Shown piece after piece: positions 27,147 to 36,600 of a stretch of 64,000 nucleotides of DNA. The notes beneath the pieces were generated by a model. That model searched no databases. It was not told where the DNA came from and saw nothing but the letters and a program-made list of their open reading frames with translations. Position numbers and translations under genes: made by a program. The first letter of the stretch is position 1; the number at the start of each line of letters is the position of its first letter. The DNA is from Bacillota bacterium (GTDB lineage: Bacteria; Bacillota; UBA4882; UBA8346): NCBI GenBank assembly GCA_023417475.1, contig JAEZFP010000033.1, positions 1 through 64,000 of the forward strand, in the 5' to 3' direction.

Positions 27147-27878
27147 TTAACATGGCTTATTCAGAAAACCATGTTCGCGACTGTTGTCGATAATGATCTG
27201 AGCGGCTTCCAACGGGTCGTCGACAATCCGGAATAGCTTGAGATCCTGCGGGTCGATGCAACCTTCGTCAAGCATTTTGGTACGGATCCATTGGACTAAA
27301 CCGTTCCAATAATCAGAGCCGTACAAAATCACCGGGAAATGGTCGATTTTATCGGTTTGCACCAAAGTCAACGCTTCAAACAGCTCGTCCATGGTCCCAA
27401 ATCCGCCCGGAATGATCACGAAGGCAACGGCGTATTTGATAAACATCAATTTGCGGATGAAAAAATACCGAAAACGTAACGCGATCGTCTGATAAGCATT
27501 GGGAACCGGTTCCCGCGGCAATTGGATTCCGCAGCCCACGGAAGTTCCTTGAATACGGTACGCACCCAGATTGGCCGCTTCCATAATGCCGGGCCCGCCG
27601 CCGGAGATCACCGCCAAACCGGCCGCCGCCAATTTTTCGGCAATCGTCACAGTCGCCTGGTAGAAAGGATGTGTTTCGGCAAATCGGGCTGAACCAAAGA
27701 TGGCGACGCCCGGTCCGATTTTTGACAACGCGTCGAATCCCTCGACCATTTCACCTTGGATCCGCAAGATTCGCCACGGATCTTCCTGGGTGAAATCGGA
27801 ATCGGGCGGACAGGGCGACTGAAGCAGCTCTTTGTCTTCATTGTCGCGAAAACCTTTTGGTTGTTGTAATTGAATCAT
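27147..27878 (-). CDS. LOG-family (TIGR00730) nucleotide phosphoribohydrolase
   Basis: The product is 243 residues from ATG 27878, just after a run of seven Gs. Diagnostic motifs are GGGPGIMEAAN and PGGFGTMDE, the nucleotide-binding pair of LOG/YvdD-type enzymes. Characterised relatives release the base from nucleoside 5'-monophosphates, in plants activating cytokinins; the bacterial role is often unclear. The N-terminal extension (residues 1-60) is longer than in the shortest members. It is divergent from the esterase gene. Confidence 0.85.
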   Translation of the reverse strand: MIQLQQPKGFRDNEDKELLQSPCPPDSDFTQEDPWRILRIQGEMVEGFDALSKIGPGVAIFGSARFAETHPFYQATVTIAEKLAAAGLAVISGGGPGIMEAANLGAYRIQGTSVGCGIQLPREPVPNAYQTIALRFRYFFIRKLMFIKYAVAFVIIPGGFGTMDELFEALTLVQTDKIDHFPVILYGSDYWNGLVQWIRTKMLDEGCIDPQDLKLFRIVDDPLEAAQIIIDNSREHGFLNKPC

Positions 27879-28057
27879 AAAAACCCCCCCGTTCGCTATT
27901 CTTTCCGGGAAAGTCAATGGATAAACCCGAATAAAGATTGGGTTTTTGGCGGAGATTGAGGATAGCGGATGATCCGTTACGATCAGGAGGGGAGGTGGCT
28001 TGAGATGCGGAAAGGTGATACAATGAATTTGCAAAGGACGCTTGAAGGGGGATTAAT

Positions 28058-28990
28058 ATGAAAGAGCGGACCCTGTTCCCAGCTGACCTGCAAGCGCGTT
28101 ATGCCGAAATCGTGGCGACCAGGGAACAACTGGAGAAGGCGGTTGAAGCGGCAGTTCAGACCGGGGAAGAAGCCCGGCGGGAACTGGCGCAATTAATTGC
28201 TGCCGGCGAATACTACCATCCGGAGTGTCAAGCGTTCGAAACCCCGGAAGAGCGACGCGCTTTCTGCTTTGAGCATGGCGAAATAACGGCCAAAGCCGTT
28301 TTATTGATTCACGGTTGGACGTCCAGTCCCTATGAAATGCGGGAGTTGGGCAGCCACCTTTATCAACAGGGCCACAATGTGATGGGAATCCGTTTGGCCG
28401 GACATGGAACCTCCAGCGCTTCATTTTCCCAATGTTCCTGGACCGATTGGCTTCACTCGGCCCGAATCGGCCTGGCGGCCGCTCGGCTGCTCGGCAATGA
28501 GGTAATAGTCGTAGGGGAAAGCATGGGTGGCAGTTTGGCGGTACTATTGGCCAATGAATATCCCACTTGGATTGAAAAACTGATTTTATGCGCGCCTTGC
28601 TTTCAAATTGCCAATCGTTTGGCCCCGTTTTCACGGTTCCGGTTGGTTCGCAAGTTGATCCCGGTGTTTGACTCCGGTCCCGAACCGCCGTGGATGCAAG
28701 GCCATTGGTATACCGTGGTTCCCACCACCGGTGTGGCCGAATTGGTTCGAGCGGCCGCCGCCGCCCGGCGCAGCAGCCGTTGCTTGAAAACGGCGACTTT
28801 AATTATTCAGGCCGCAAACGACGCCATGGTCAATCCGGCCGGAACCTACCGTTTTTTTAAATCCCTTTGTCAAGTGCCGCCGGCCCATAAACGGATTATT
28901 GTATTTCCCGACGGACACCATAATCTGACCGTCGACGCGAATCCCCAAAAACATCAGGTATTTCAATGGATTCGTGAATTTATCCAATAA
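28058..28990 (+). CDS. Alpha/beta hydrolase, carboxylesterase-like
   Basis: The product is 310 residues from ATG 28058, with AAGGGGG upstream. After an N-terminal helical segment of about 70 residues, the hydrolase core opens with LLIHGWTSSPYEM (oxyanion loop). The nucleophile elbow is GESMGGS, the acid lies in QAANDAMVNP and the His in DGHHNL. The layout matches the Est30/YvaK-type monoacylglycerol or carboxyl esterases plus an added N-terminal arm. There is no signal peptide, so it is cytoplasmic. The substrate cannot be read from sequence. Confidence 0.82.
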   Translation: MKERTLFPADLQARYAEIVATREQLEKAVEAAVQTGEEARRELAQLIAAGEYYHPECQAFETPEERRAFCFEHGEITAKAVLLIHGWTSSPYEMRELGSHLYQQGHNVMGIRLAGHGTSSASFSQCSWTDWLHSARIGLAAARLLGNEVIVVGESMGGSLAVLLANEYPTWIEKLILCAPCFQIANRLAPFSRFRLVRKLIPVFDSGPEPPWMQGHWYTVVPTTGVAELVRAAAAARRSSRCLKTATLIIQAANDAMVNPAGTYRFFKSLCQVPPAHKRIIVFPDGHHNLTVDANPQKHQVFQWIREFIQ

Positions 28991-29014
28991 AAAAGAACCC
29001 CAAAGGGTTCTTTT
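28991..29014. terminator. Bidirectional terminator
   Basis: AAAAGAACCC at 28991-29000 pairs with GGGTTCTTTT at 29005-29014 around CAAA. It lies between the convergent esterase and secretin genes and serves both. Confidence 0.85.
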
Positions 29015-31562
29015 ACGGTTTCGGGGCCGGCGACGGCGACGGCGCCGGTTCGGGAACGTTATTGAGGTTGTTATTTTTTGGATTGGTGGCATTTGATTGG
29101 TTGACGCCCTTTTTCAGTTCCGGACTATAACGGTCGAGAATCTTTTGTTGGGCTTCGGCGCGGCTGGCGTCGTCATAAACCAAATACGGCGTTATTACGA
29201 TAACAAACTCATCTTCGGTCTCTTCCTTGGTGTTTGTTTTAAATAAATGGCCAATTAAAGGCAGGTCCCCAAGCAAAGGAATTTTGCTGGTCGGCTGATT
29301 GTAATTGCTCTTCCGTAAACCGCTGATAATCACCGTCTCTTTATTATTCACGCGAATGGTTGTTTCGGTTGAACGTTCAAAGGTGGTGGGAAGATCCGAA
29401 CCTTGCGGAGGAGCCCCAAATTCGCTGTACTTCGGTTTGATGTCCATCGTGATTTGGTTATTGGCCGAAACCCATGGGACGATTGCAAACGACAGACCCG
29501 AATCATAGGTTTTCACGGTTTCATTGGTAATTGTATTTCCGCCTGAAGACGTTTCGGTCGACGTGTTAATTTTATAATTTCGCTTGGTGGTAACGCTGAA
29601 ACTTGCCTGATAACCGTTTAAAGTTGAAATCGTCGGATTCGCCAATATTTTCCCTTTTCCCTGACTGATGAGACTGGTTAGGACGGAGATGTTTTTATTG
29701 GTGCCCGCCGGATTATACACAATCGTTCCCGCCGTAGGATCAACGCTTAACAGGTTATCGCCTTTCAGGGAACTTAGCGCGGTACTCCAATAGAAATTAT
29801 CCTCGCCGGAAACTTGAACCACTAAAATATCGAAAACGATCATCGGATTGACTTGGTCGATCTTCTCCACATATTGACGGACCTGCTTTAAAAGGTTTTG
29901 CGGACCGGTCACCGCCAGGGCGTTTTGCTCTTTGATTACCACGATGTCGGTCTTAGGGATCGATTGGGGCAATAACTTTAACACGTCGTCCGCTTTTAAG
30001 TAATTAATCTTAATAATATCGGTCCGGTCTTCGATGCTTTCCACATCGACTTGTTCCAAGTATTTGACAAATAGATCGTGGACGGACGGCGGCGCGGAGA
30101 CGATCAGCGCGTTTTTCTCTTGAATCTGGGTGAAATTTTGCCGCGGAAATACCGGCGGCAAAGTATTCAGCAACTGGTCGGCTTTTAGATATCTGATGGG
30201 ATAGACTTTCACATAGGCGAAGTCCTGGTTCTCGGGCCGGATAATGAGACCGTCGCCCACCAGATAGGTTGAATCGGACTTCATGTAGGTGAAAATAGTT
30301 CCCTTCATTAAAAACTGCAGCGTTTGTTCGAGACTTTGATTGCGCAACCGGACATTGTTAACAGTCCAGTTTACCTGGGATAAAATCACCATGTTGATAT
30401 CGGCTTTACGGGCCATTTCGAAAAGGATCGCGGTTAAAGGGGCGGTTTGAATGTCGAGGTCAAACCGTTGACTCTCGGGATTGTAAACGATCCGGATGTT
30501 CTGGCTGGAATTGGTATTGGGACGTATATAAAAATATTTGGCTTGTTTTTCAAGGGCCCAATTTTGGGAGTCGGCGATCGCCATCAACGCTTGATCGATT
30601 GCGACGTTGTTCAAATGAACCGTGACGTTGCCGCGTATTTCCTTCGCCACCATGATATTAATCCCGGTCTGCCGGGTGATTTCGTTAACGACGCCGTTAA
30701 TATCCGCTTCATCGGCGTCGATGCTTACCAGGTTGGCTTGATATCGAACTTTATATTTGCCGTTGCGATTGGCGATACGCCACACCAGATTGTCTTTGGT
30801 TAATTGCAGATTGTTGGCGTCGCACAATGAAGCGAGACCGGCGTCGAGCGGTAGATTTTGAAAGAAGATGCCGACATTTTGGTTGAGATTTTGGTCGGGA
30901 ACGATCGAAACCCCGGTTTTTTCAGTGATCGACCGGACCAAAATCGGCAGGGGAATGTTTTTAGCGTCAACCGTCAGCAAGTTGTTCTCCCAAAGCACCG
31001 TAAAAGACATCATGGCGGTTGATTTTTTGCGGATGATCGTCACATTGCCGACTTTTTCCGCCAGGCAGTTAGCTTGGATCAAAATGACCTTGATTCCATC
31101 GTCTAAAGGGGTTTGCTGAAAAAAGATCGTAATCGGCTCATCCAAATCGGGGGCCAAAACATAGTTGCTTCCCGTTTTACGGTTAAGCTCCGCAAAAAGT
31201 TGTTTGAGCGGAACGTCTTTCGCATCAACCGACAGCGCTCCGTCCGTAAAATCGACCTGGAGCTTAAGGGGTTTATACACGTGATACACTTGATTTTGCT
31301 TCGTATATTCCAACCCATTGTTTTTACAGAGGACAGCCATTGCTTCGGCGAACGACAATCTTGACAAGTGAATTGTGACGACGGCGTTGATCTGGTTATC
31401 AACGACTACATTCACGCCCGCCTGATCGGCCAGTGCCCGGAAGACGTCTTTAATATCGGCGTTTTTAAAAAACAATCCGATGGATGCCCCAAAGACGATT
31501 TGGGAGAGCAGGATCATTCCCCAAAAAACGATTCCCAATTTAAACAGCGTTCTTTTTGACAT
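29013..31562 (-). CDS. Secretin (PilQ/GspD-type outer-membrane channel)
   Basis: The product is about 849 residues. ATG 31562 is preferred because AGAGGT abuts the ATG at 31568 but is six bases from 31562. A signal peptide comes first. It is followed by several copies of an STN-like module (for example IGLFFKNADIKDVFRALADQAG and later LLTVDAKNIPLPILV), then NolW-type N domains near 445-590 (YPIRYLKADQLLNTL, INYLKADDVLKLLP). The secretin barrel ends with IPLLGDLPLIGHLFK and EFVIVITPYLV. A Pro/Ser-rich tail closes the protein. It should form a multimeric gated channel. No pilus or type II secretion genes are adjacent, so the system it serves is unknown. Confidence 0.88.
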   Translation of the reverse strand: MSKRTLFKLGIVFWGMILLSQIVFGASIGLFFKNADIKDVFRALADQAGVNVVVDNQINAVVTIHLSRLSFAEAMAVLCKNNGLEYTKQNQVYHVYKPLKLQVDFTDGALSVDAKDVPLKQLFAELNRKTGSNYVLAPDLDEPITIFFQQTPLDDGIKVILIQANCLAEKVGNVTIIRKKSTAMMSFTVLWENNLLTVDAKNIPLPILVRSITEKTGVSIVPDQNLNQNVGIFFQNLPLDAGLASLCDANNLQLTKDNLVWRIANRNGKYKVRYQANLVSIDADEADINGVVNEITRQTGINIMVAKEIRGNVTVHLNNVAIDQALMAIADSQNWALEKQAKYFYIRPNTNSSQNIRIVYNPESQRFDLDIQTAPLTAILFEMARKADINMVILSQVNWTVNNVRLRNQSLEQTLQFLMKGTIFTYMKSDSTYLVGDGLIIRPENQDFAYVKVYPIRYLKADQLLNTLPPVFPRQNFTQIQEKNALIVSAPPSVHDLFVKYLEQVDVESIEDRTDIIKINYLKADDVLKLLPQSIPKTDIVVIKEQNALAVTGPQNLLKQVRQYVEKIDQVNPMIVFDILVVQVSGEDNFYWSTALSSLKGDNLLSVDPTAGTIVYNPAGTNKNISVLTSLISQGKGKILANPTISTLNGYQASFSVTTKRNYKINTSTETSSGGNTITNETVKTYDSGLSFAIVPWVSANNQITMDIKPKYSEFGAPPQGSDLPTTFERSTETTIRVNNKETVIISGLRKSNYNQPTSKIPLLGDLPLIGHLFKTNTKEETEDEFVIVITPYLVYDDASRAEAQQKILDRYSPELKKGVNQSNATNPKNNNLNNVPEPAPSPSPAPKP

Positions 31563-31943
31563 TTTCATACCTCTAACCCGTGTTATGTTTTAATTATTTA
31601 AACTTGGTGTTCCGTGTGCTACAGGTCGTCCGCACTAACCGTTGGGATTTTGTAAATGTTTTCCTTGGTCGATATTATTCTGTGCAAATTACCATCTTTC
31701 CTGCTGAAAGGCGGTCCTTTTTTGGCGATTTTTGTTTTAATCATTGAAGTGAAGACGAAGCTGATCCAATGAATGTAAATAAGGGAAAAACCTAATAATA
31801 ATGTCGGATCAATGCAACTTCCGGTCCGGGGTTTCGTTAATTTACTTTAACTACCTTTTAGGATGCCGTTGTTTTTTGCAGGATTTAGCGAGCTATGGCC
31901 GAATAATAATCAAGGTTTAGTACGTTTTTGAAGGAGTGGTTCC
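31563..31943. other. Intergenic region between divergent genes
   Basis: The stretch is AT-rich and must hold the promoters of the secretin gene and of the plus-strand S55 peptidase gene. I see no gene, strong hairpin or convincing -35/-10 pair. Confidence 0.35.
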
Positions 31944-33605
31944 GTGTCAATCCGCCGTTACGCCACATCATTGTTGGGAATCGCGTTGCTGCTTATTTTT
32001 TTCACTCCCGTGATTGCTGCGGAATTAAAATTTTTTCCGATTGATCAAGTCCGTCCCGGCTTGGACGGAGTCGGTTATTCGGTTTTTTCGGGAACGAAAG
32101 TCGAAAAGTTTGACGTAAAAGTAATTTCCGTTGTCGAAGATAACTTCGGCAAAGATCAATTGATATTGGTCAAAATGACCGGAAAACGCCTTGAAGAAGT
32201 TGGCGGATTAGCGGCGGGGATGAGCGGCAGTCCGGTGTATATTCGCAATCGCCTGCTGGGGGCGATCAGCTATGGATTTGAGAACGCCGATGCTTTTTTG
32301 GCTTTGGTGACTCCCATCGACACAATGTTGAAATTGATCCCGGAGGGTGTTTATGGTCAAAAAACGGTTCGGGATTCCCATTATGTCCCGGTAACGACGC
32401 CGGTAATGGTTTCCGGCATGGGGTCGCGCGCTTACGATCTGCTCAGTCAAAACTTGACGCAACAAGGTCTCAAAGCGGTTTATCTGCCAAAAACCGGCGG
32501 AGCGCGGCGTGAGGCTGCGGAACCGCTGGTAGCGGGGAGTGCGATCGCGGTGCAGCTGGTGACCGGAGATTATCAAGTCGCCGCCATTGGTACGGTTACG
32601 TTTGTGGACAAGCGTCGGTTCATAGCCTTTGGGCATTCTTTTTCCAATAAAGGGAATGTGGATTATTTAGCTTTGCAAGCGTATATTGTCCATACGGTAA
32701 AAAGTCCGGTAATGTCGTTTAAAATCGGTATTCCGCTCCAACCCATCGGCCGGGTGGCGCAGGACCGTCAGGCCGGCATTATGGGTTATTTGGGCGAATC
32801 ACCCGAATTAATCCCGGTTACCGTGAATGCAACCGATGTCGAACGTAAATTGTCCCGGACCGTTAATTTCCAGGTCGTTCGGGATGAACGCATCTGCCGC
32901 GAGTTGATCGGTTCCGGCGTAACCGATGCGATTGACCAGACAATTGACCGGATGGGCTATGGCACCGCCAAAGTGAAAGTGAAGATCGAAACGACAGCGT
33001 TTCCCGAACCGATCGTTCGCGAAAACATGTATTATGGCAAGGACATCGCCCTTTCCTGCCTGGGAGATTTGCGTAATCTACTAGAGATTATTACGACGAA
33101 TGAATTTCAGGGCGTTGGCATCAAGTCGGTTCAAGTTGACGTGGCGGTTCAAAGTCAACCAAAAACGGCCCGGCTCGTTAAATTGGATACCAATAAGAAA
33201 AAATTCAAACCGGGCGAGCGGTTTGTGGTTAAAGCACAACTTCATACGTATCGCGGGGAAACTATCACCGTACCCATTGAACTCAAATTGCCCGACAACA
33301 TTGATTCCGGCAAACTTGCCCTCACCGTTCACGGCGGCATCAAAGACAGCAATCTTGAAGAAGGGGAGTCAGCTAAGAAAGAATCGTTTAAGATTGAGTA
33401 TAAAAATGTCGATTCGTTAGCTAAATTGCTTGAGAATTATTTGAACAACCCCGGCAACCATCAGGTTGTCCTGGAATATCAGTTAAACCTCAAACCCGGT
33501 AACGCCAGCGATGAAGAGAAAGATTTGCAAACCGCGCAAATAAAAACCGCTACCCAATACTATATATTGGGTGAAGCGCAGATTACGATCGAGATTATAC
33601 CATAA
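31944..33605 (+). CDS. SpoIVB-type S55 peptidase domain protein, exported
   Basis: The product is 553 residues from GTG 31944, with AAGGAGTGG upstream. A signal peptide (to about residue 26) exports it. The S55 Ser motif GMSGSPVY has Ser94, and the His motif AFGHSFSNKG has His231. In SpoIVB the His comes before the Ser, so the order here is swapped. The C-terminal 230 residues are beta-rich with Lys-rich strands (KKFKPGERFVVKAQL) and may bind a partner. There is no PDZ domain. It precedes tamB by about 80 bp and may process or police envelope proteins; that role is inferred. Confidence 0.78.
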   Translation: MSIRRYATSLLGIALLLIFFTPVIAAELKFFPIDQVRPGLDGVGYSVFSGTKVEKFDVKVISVVEDNFGKDQLILVKMTGKRLEEVGGLAAGMSGSPVYIRNRLLGAISYGFENADAFLALVTPIDTMLKLIPEGVYGQKTVRDSHYVPVTTPVMVSGMGSRAYDLLSQNLTQQGLKAVYLPKTGGARREAAEPLVAGSAIAVQLVTGDYQVAAIGTVTFVDKRRFIAFGHSFSNKGNVDYLALQAYIVHTVKSPVMSFKIGIPLQPIGRVAQDRQAGIMGYLGESPELIPVTVNATDVERKLSRTVNFQVVRDERICRELIGSGVTDAIDQTIDRMGYGTAKVKVKIETTAFPEPIVRENMYYGKDIALSCLGDLRNLLEIITTNEFQGVGIKSVQVDVAVQSQPKTARLVKLDTNKKKFKPGERFVVKAQLHTYRGETITVPIELKLPDNIDSGKLALTVHGGIKDSNLEEGESAKKESFKIEYKNVDSLAKLLENYLNNPGNHQVVLEYQLNLKPGNASDEEKDLQTAQIKTATQYYILGEAQITIEIIP

Positions 33606-33687
33606 ATTCCAGGGTGGTTATTTGGATTCCGATTTACTGATTCGGCAACGTAGATATTAATCCAATCTTACCAGGGTGGCAGAGAAT

Positions 33688-36600
33688 ATGAGACTTTTGA
33701 CCAACAAAAAAACCATATTTGGTTTATTGATTCTGTTAGCGGTAACAGGAGTTTTTGTGTCGACTGTTTCGTTTAATCTGACGCAAGATCGATTGATTAC
33801 GGGGAAAGTAAAGTCCCAATTGCAAAAAGCCCTAAAACCGCTTGGATTGGAAGTGAATGTCGGCAATATTCGTTGGCTGGGGTGGGGTGGTTTCCGGGGA
33901 ACCGCGCTTGAGTTGAAGGATATAAAAACCGGCCAGATCCAGTTATCCGCCAAGGAAATTCAGATTTACCTCAATCCGTTTCAAATCGCGGGTAAATTGA
34001 ATCACCCCGAGGTAGCCATCAGGAAGGTGGTGATCCTGCGACCGGTGGTTCAGGTGACCCGCTTTGCCGACGGTACATTGAGTATTCAGAAGTATCTGCC
34101 GAAACGAAAACGAAAAACCGAATTAAGCGGTTTGTTTGAAATTCGCGACGGGGTCGTCAATTATCGGGATTTTCAGTATGGCAATCATCATTTGGAGGCG
34201 ATCCGGGGGACGATTGATTTTCGCTCCGAGCCGTTGATCAAATACCAAGTATCCGGGAAGGCTGATGCCCTTCAGGAAATGCGCTGGAAGGCGAAAGGCG
34301 ATCTCCGTCTGACGCGGAATTCCGGACGTTTGGCGGTGATGGTTCAAAACGCTTCCGTTTCAAGCATAAAGCCATTTCTGCCGCAACAATATCGGAATTG
34401 GGTAAAAACCGGCAGTTCCGACTTTGTCCTCAATTTTATCATCCGTAATCAAAAAGTTTCGTTACTTGACGGCCGGTTAACCCTGGTCGACAGTCGGTTG
34501 GATCTGCCGAAAATCGGCAGTGGCTTGTGGGTTAACCGGTTACAAGCGCGAATTAATCCGGAACGGTTTCAGCTTGACGAGGCGAAGCTGCGCTTTAAGG
34601 GAGCGCCGCTTGAAGCAAAGGGCCAATTTAACACTGCCGATCTGGCGATTCAGCTCGCTGTGCAAGCAAAACGCGTCAAATTTGAAGATTTCAATCAATT
34701 GTTCAGTAATTCGCAGGTAAGAGTCCGCGGCCTTACCGATCTTCAAATAAAGGTTGCCGGGACCTTAAAACGCCCGTTGTTCAACGGGACGGCGCTCGTG
34801 CGCGATTCCCAGGTGGAATTCGGGCAAAATCAACGAATTGACCAGATTTCAGGCCGGCTTCGAATTGTCAATAATCATCTAAAAGTCGACCAGCTTACCG
34901 GACGATGGGGCGAAGCCCTTGTGGGCGTTAGCGGCGCAATTGGCGATGTCTTCCGGCCACGGTTGGCGTTGGATGTTTTCGGAAAAGACATCAACCTGCA
35001 ATCACCGGCGTTTAACTTCCGTAATCTCCAACGTCCCGATTTGCAATTGGGAAAAGTGGATTTTTCGGGAACCGTTAGTGGCGTCCCCAACCAACTCGTC
35101 GTCACCGGAGCCCTTGAAACAGATCGGATTCAATTTCAAAACTTCAGCGCCAAACAAACGTCTGTCAAGCTACGTTGGAATGCCGGAACTCCGAAACTGC
35201 TAATTGAAGAGTTGCGAAGCGAACCTTGGGATAGTGTGTTGGTGGCGCGCGGGGAAGTATTGCTCAACCCCAATTCGGCCGTTTGGGAAATAACGGGCGA
35301 TGTTACGGATCTCGATCTGAGCCGGGTTTCCGCAACGGAAAAGACGGAAAAGTATCATTTGCAAGGGACGGCGTCCGCCAATCTATTGCTCCGTGGAAGT
35401 TGGCGGAGCGGACAGCCGTTTGACCCGGGCGTGATTCTGGGGATATTTCAAGCGGAATCGTTACGGTGGCAAGGTTTTGCAATTGATCAAACCAATGGGA
35501 TTTTCAGTTGGAACCATGGCGCTTTTTCGCTGGATTCAATTCAAGGGAATATCGATAACGGTAAGTTTTATGGCCACTTGATCTATGAAGAATCGCAATT
35601 GCGGGCTGATTTTAATGTTGCCGATGTTCAATTGCGGAAACTTATGCCGGATGAGAAAAAATATCCGGTTGACGGTAATTTTAATGGAATCTTGACGTTT
35701 AACGGACCGGTTGCGAACCCGATAGGACTCATTTCAGGTCAATTCACCGATCTGTCCTGGGGTTCGAAAGTTATCGGCGAGGTCAAGGGCGATTTGCGTT
35801 ATGCCAATAAGGGATTGGAGACAACCGATCTCCAGATCGTTACCGATTCCGGTGATTATAAACTGCAAGGTCGTTTGGCGTGGGAGGATTCTCCCCAGTT
35901 GCAATTGGTTTTGGAGAGCGATAACATCAAACTATTGCGTTTTTGGAAAATGTTGCCCGCCAATTCGGATTTGGGCATCGCTGGAATGGGTAAAGCGCGT
36001 ATTCGCGTAGCCGGTCCGGTTAGTGACCCCAAATTTCAAGGTACAATTGAACTAGCGAATCCAAGTTATAAAAATTTTCAAATGGAACGCGGAGTAATTG
36101 ATTTTACCGGCGATTTACAAAAATTGGAGTTAAAGCAGTTCGTATTATCCAAGGGCGATTCTCGGGTTGAGGTGACCGGGAAAATATCCGCAGCGGCGTG
36201 GGATTTACACGCGACCTCGAATGCTTTTGATCTTGAGTTATTGGGCCTGGAGTATAACGGGAAAACGCTGAAAGGAAATGTGAAATTTGCCGGTAATTTG
36301 GTTGGAGATATCCAACATCCCATGTTTAACGGAAATGTTAGTGGAACCGGCTTAAATTTCGGGGCGTTTGATTATCAAAATTTTGCCGCCGACATTATCT
36401 GGAATTTGCAAGGGCTTGAGATTAAGAGCGCGCAATTGGACAATAAAGATAGCGCGCTTACGTTATATGGGCGAATCGAAAATACCAAACCAATCCAATT
36501 GAATCTGGGAATTCAAGTTATCTCCTGTGACCTGCAAGAGCTGATGCAACTCGGTAATTTCACCTCCATCGCGGCAGTTGGGAAACTTTCGGGAATGGTT

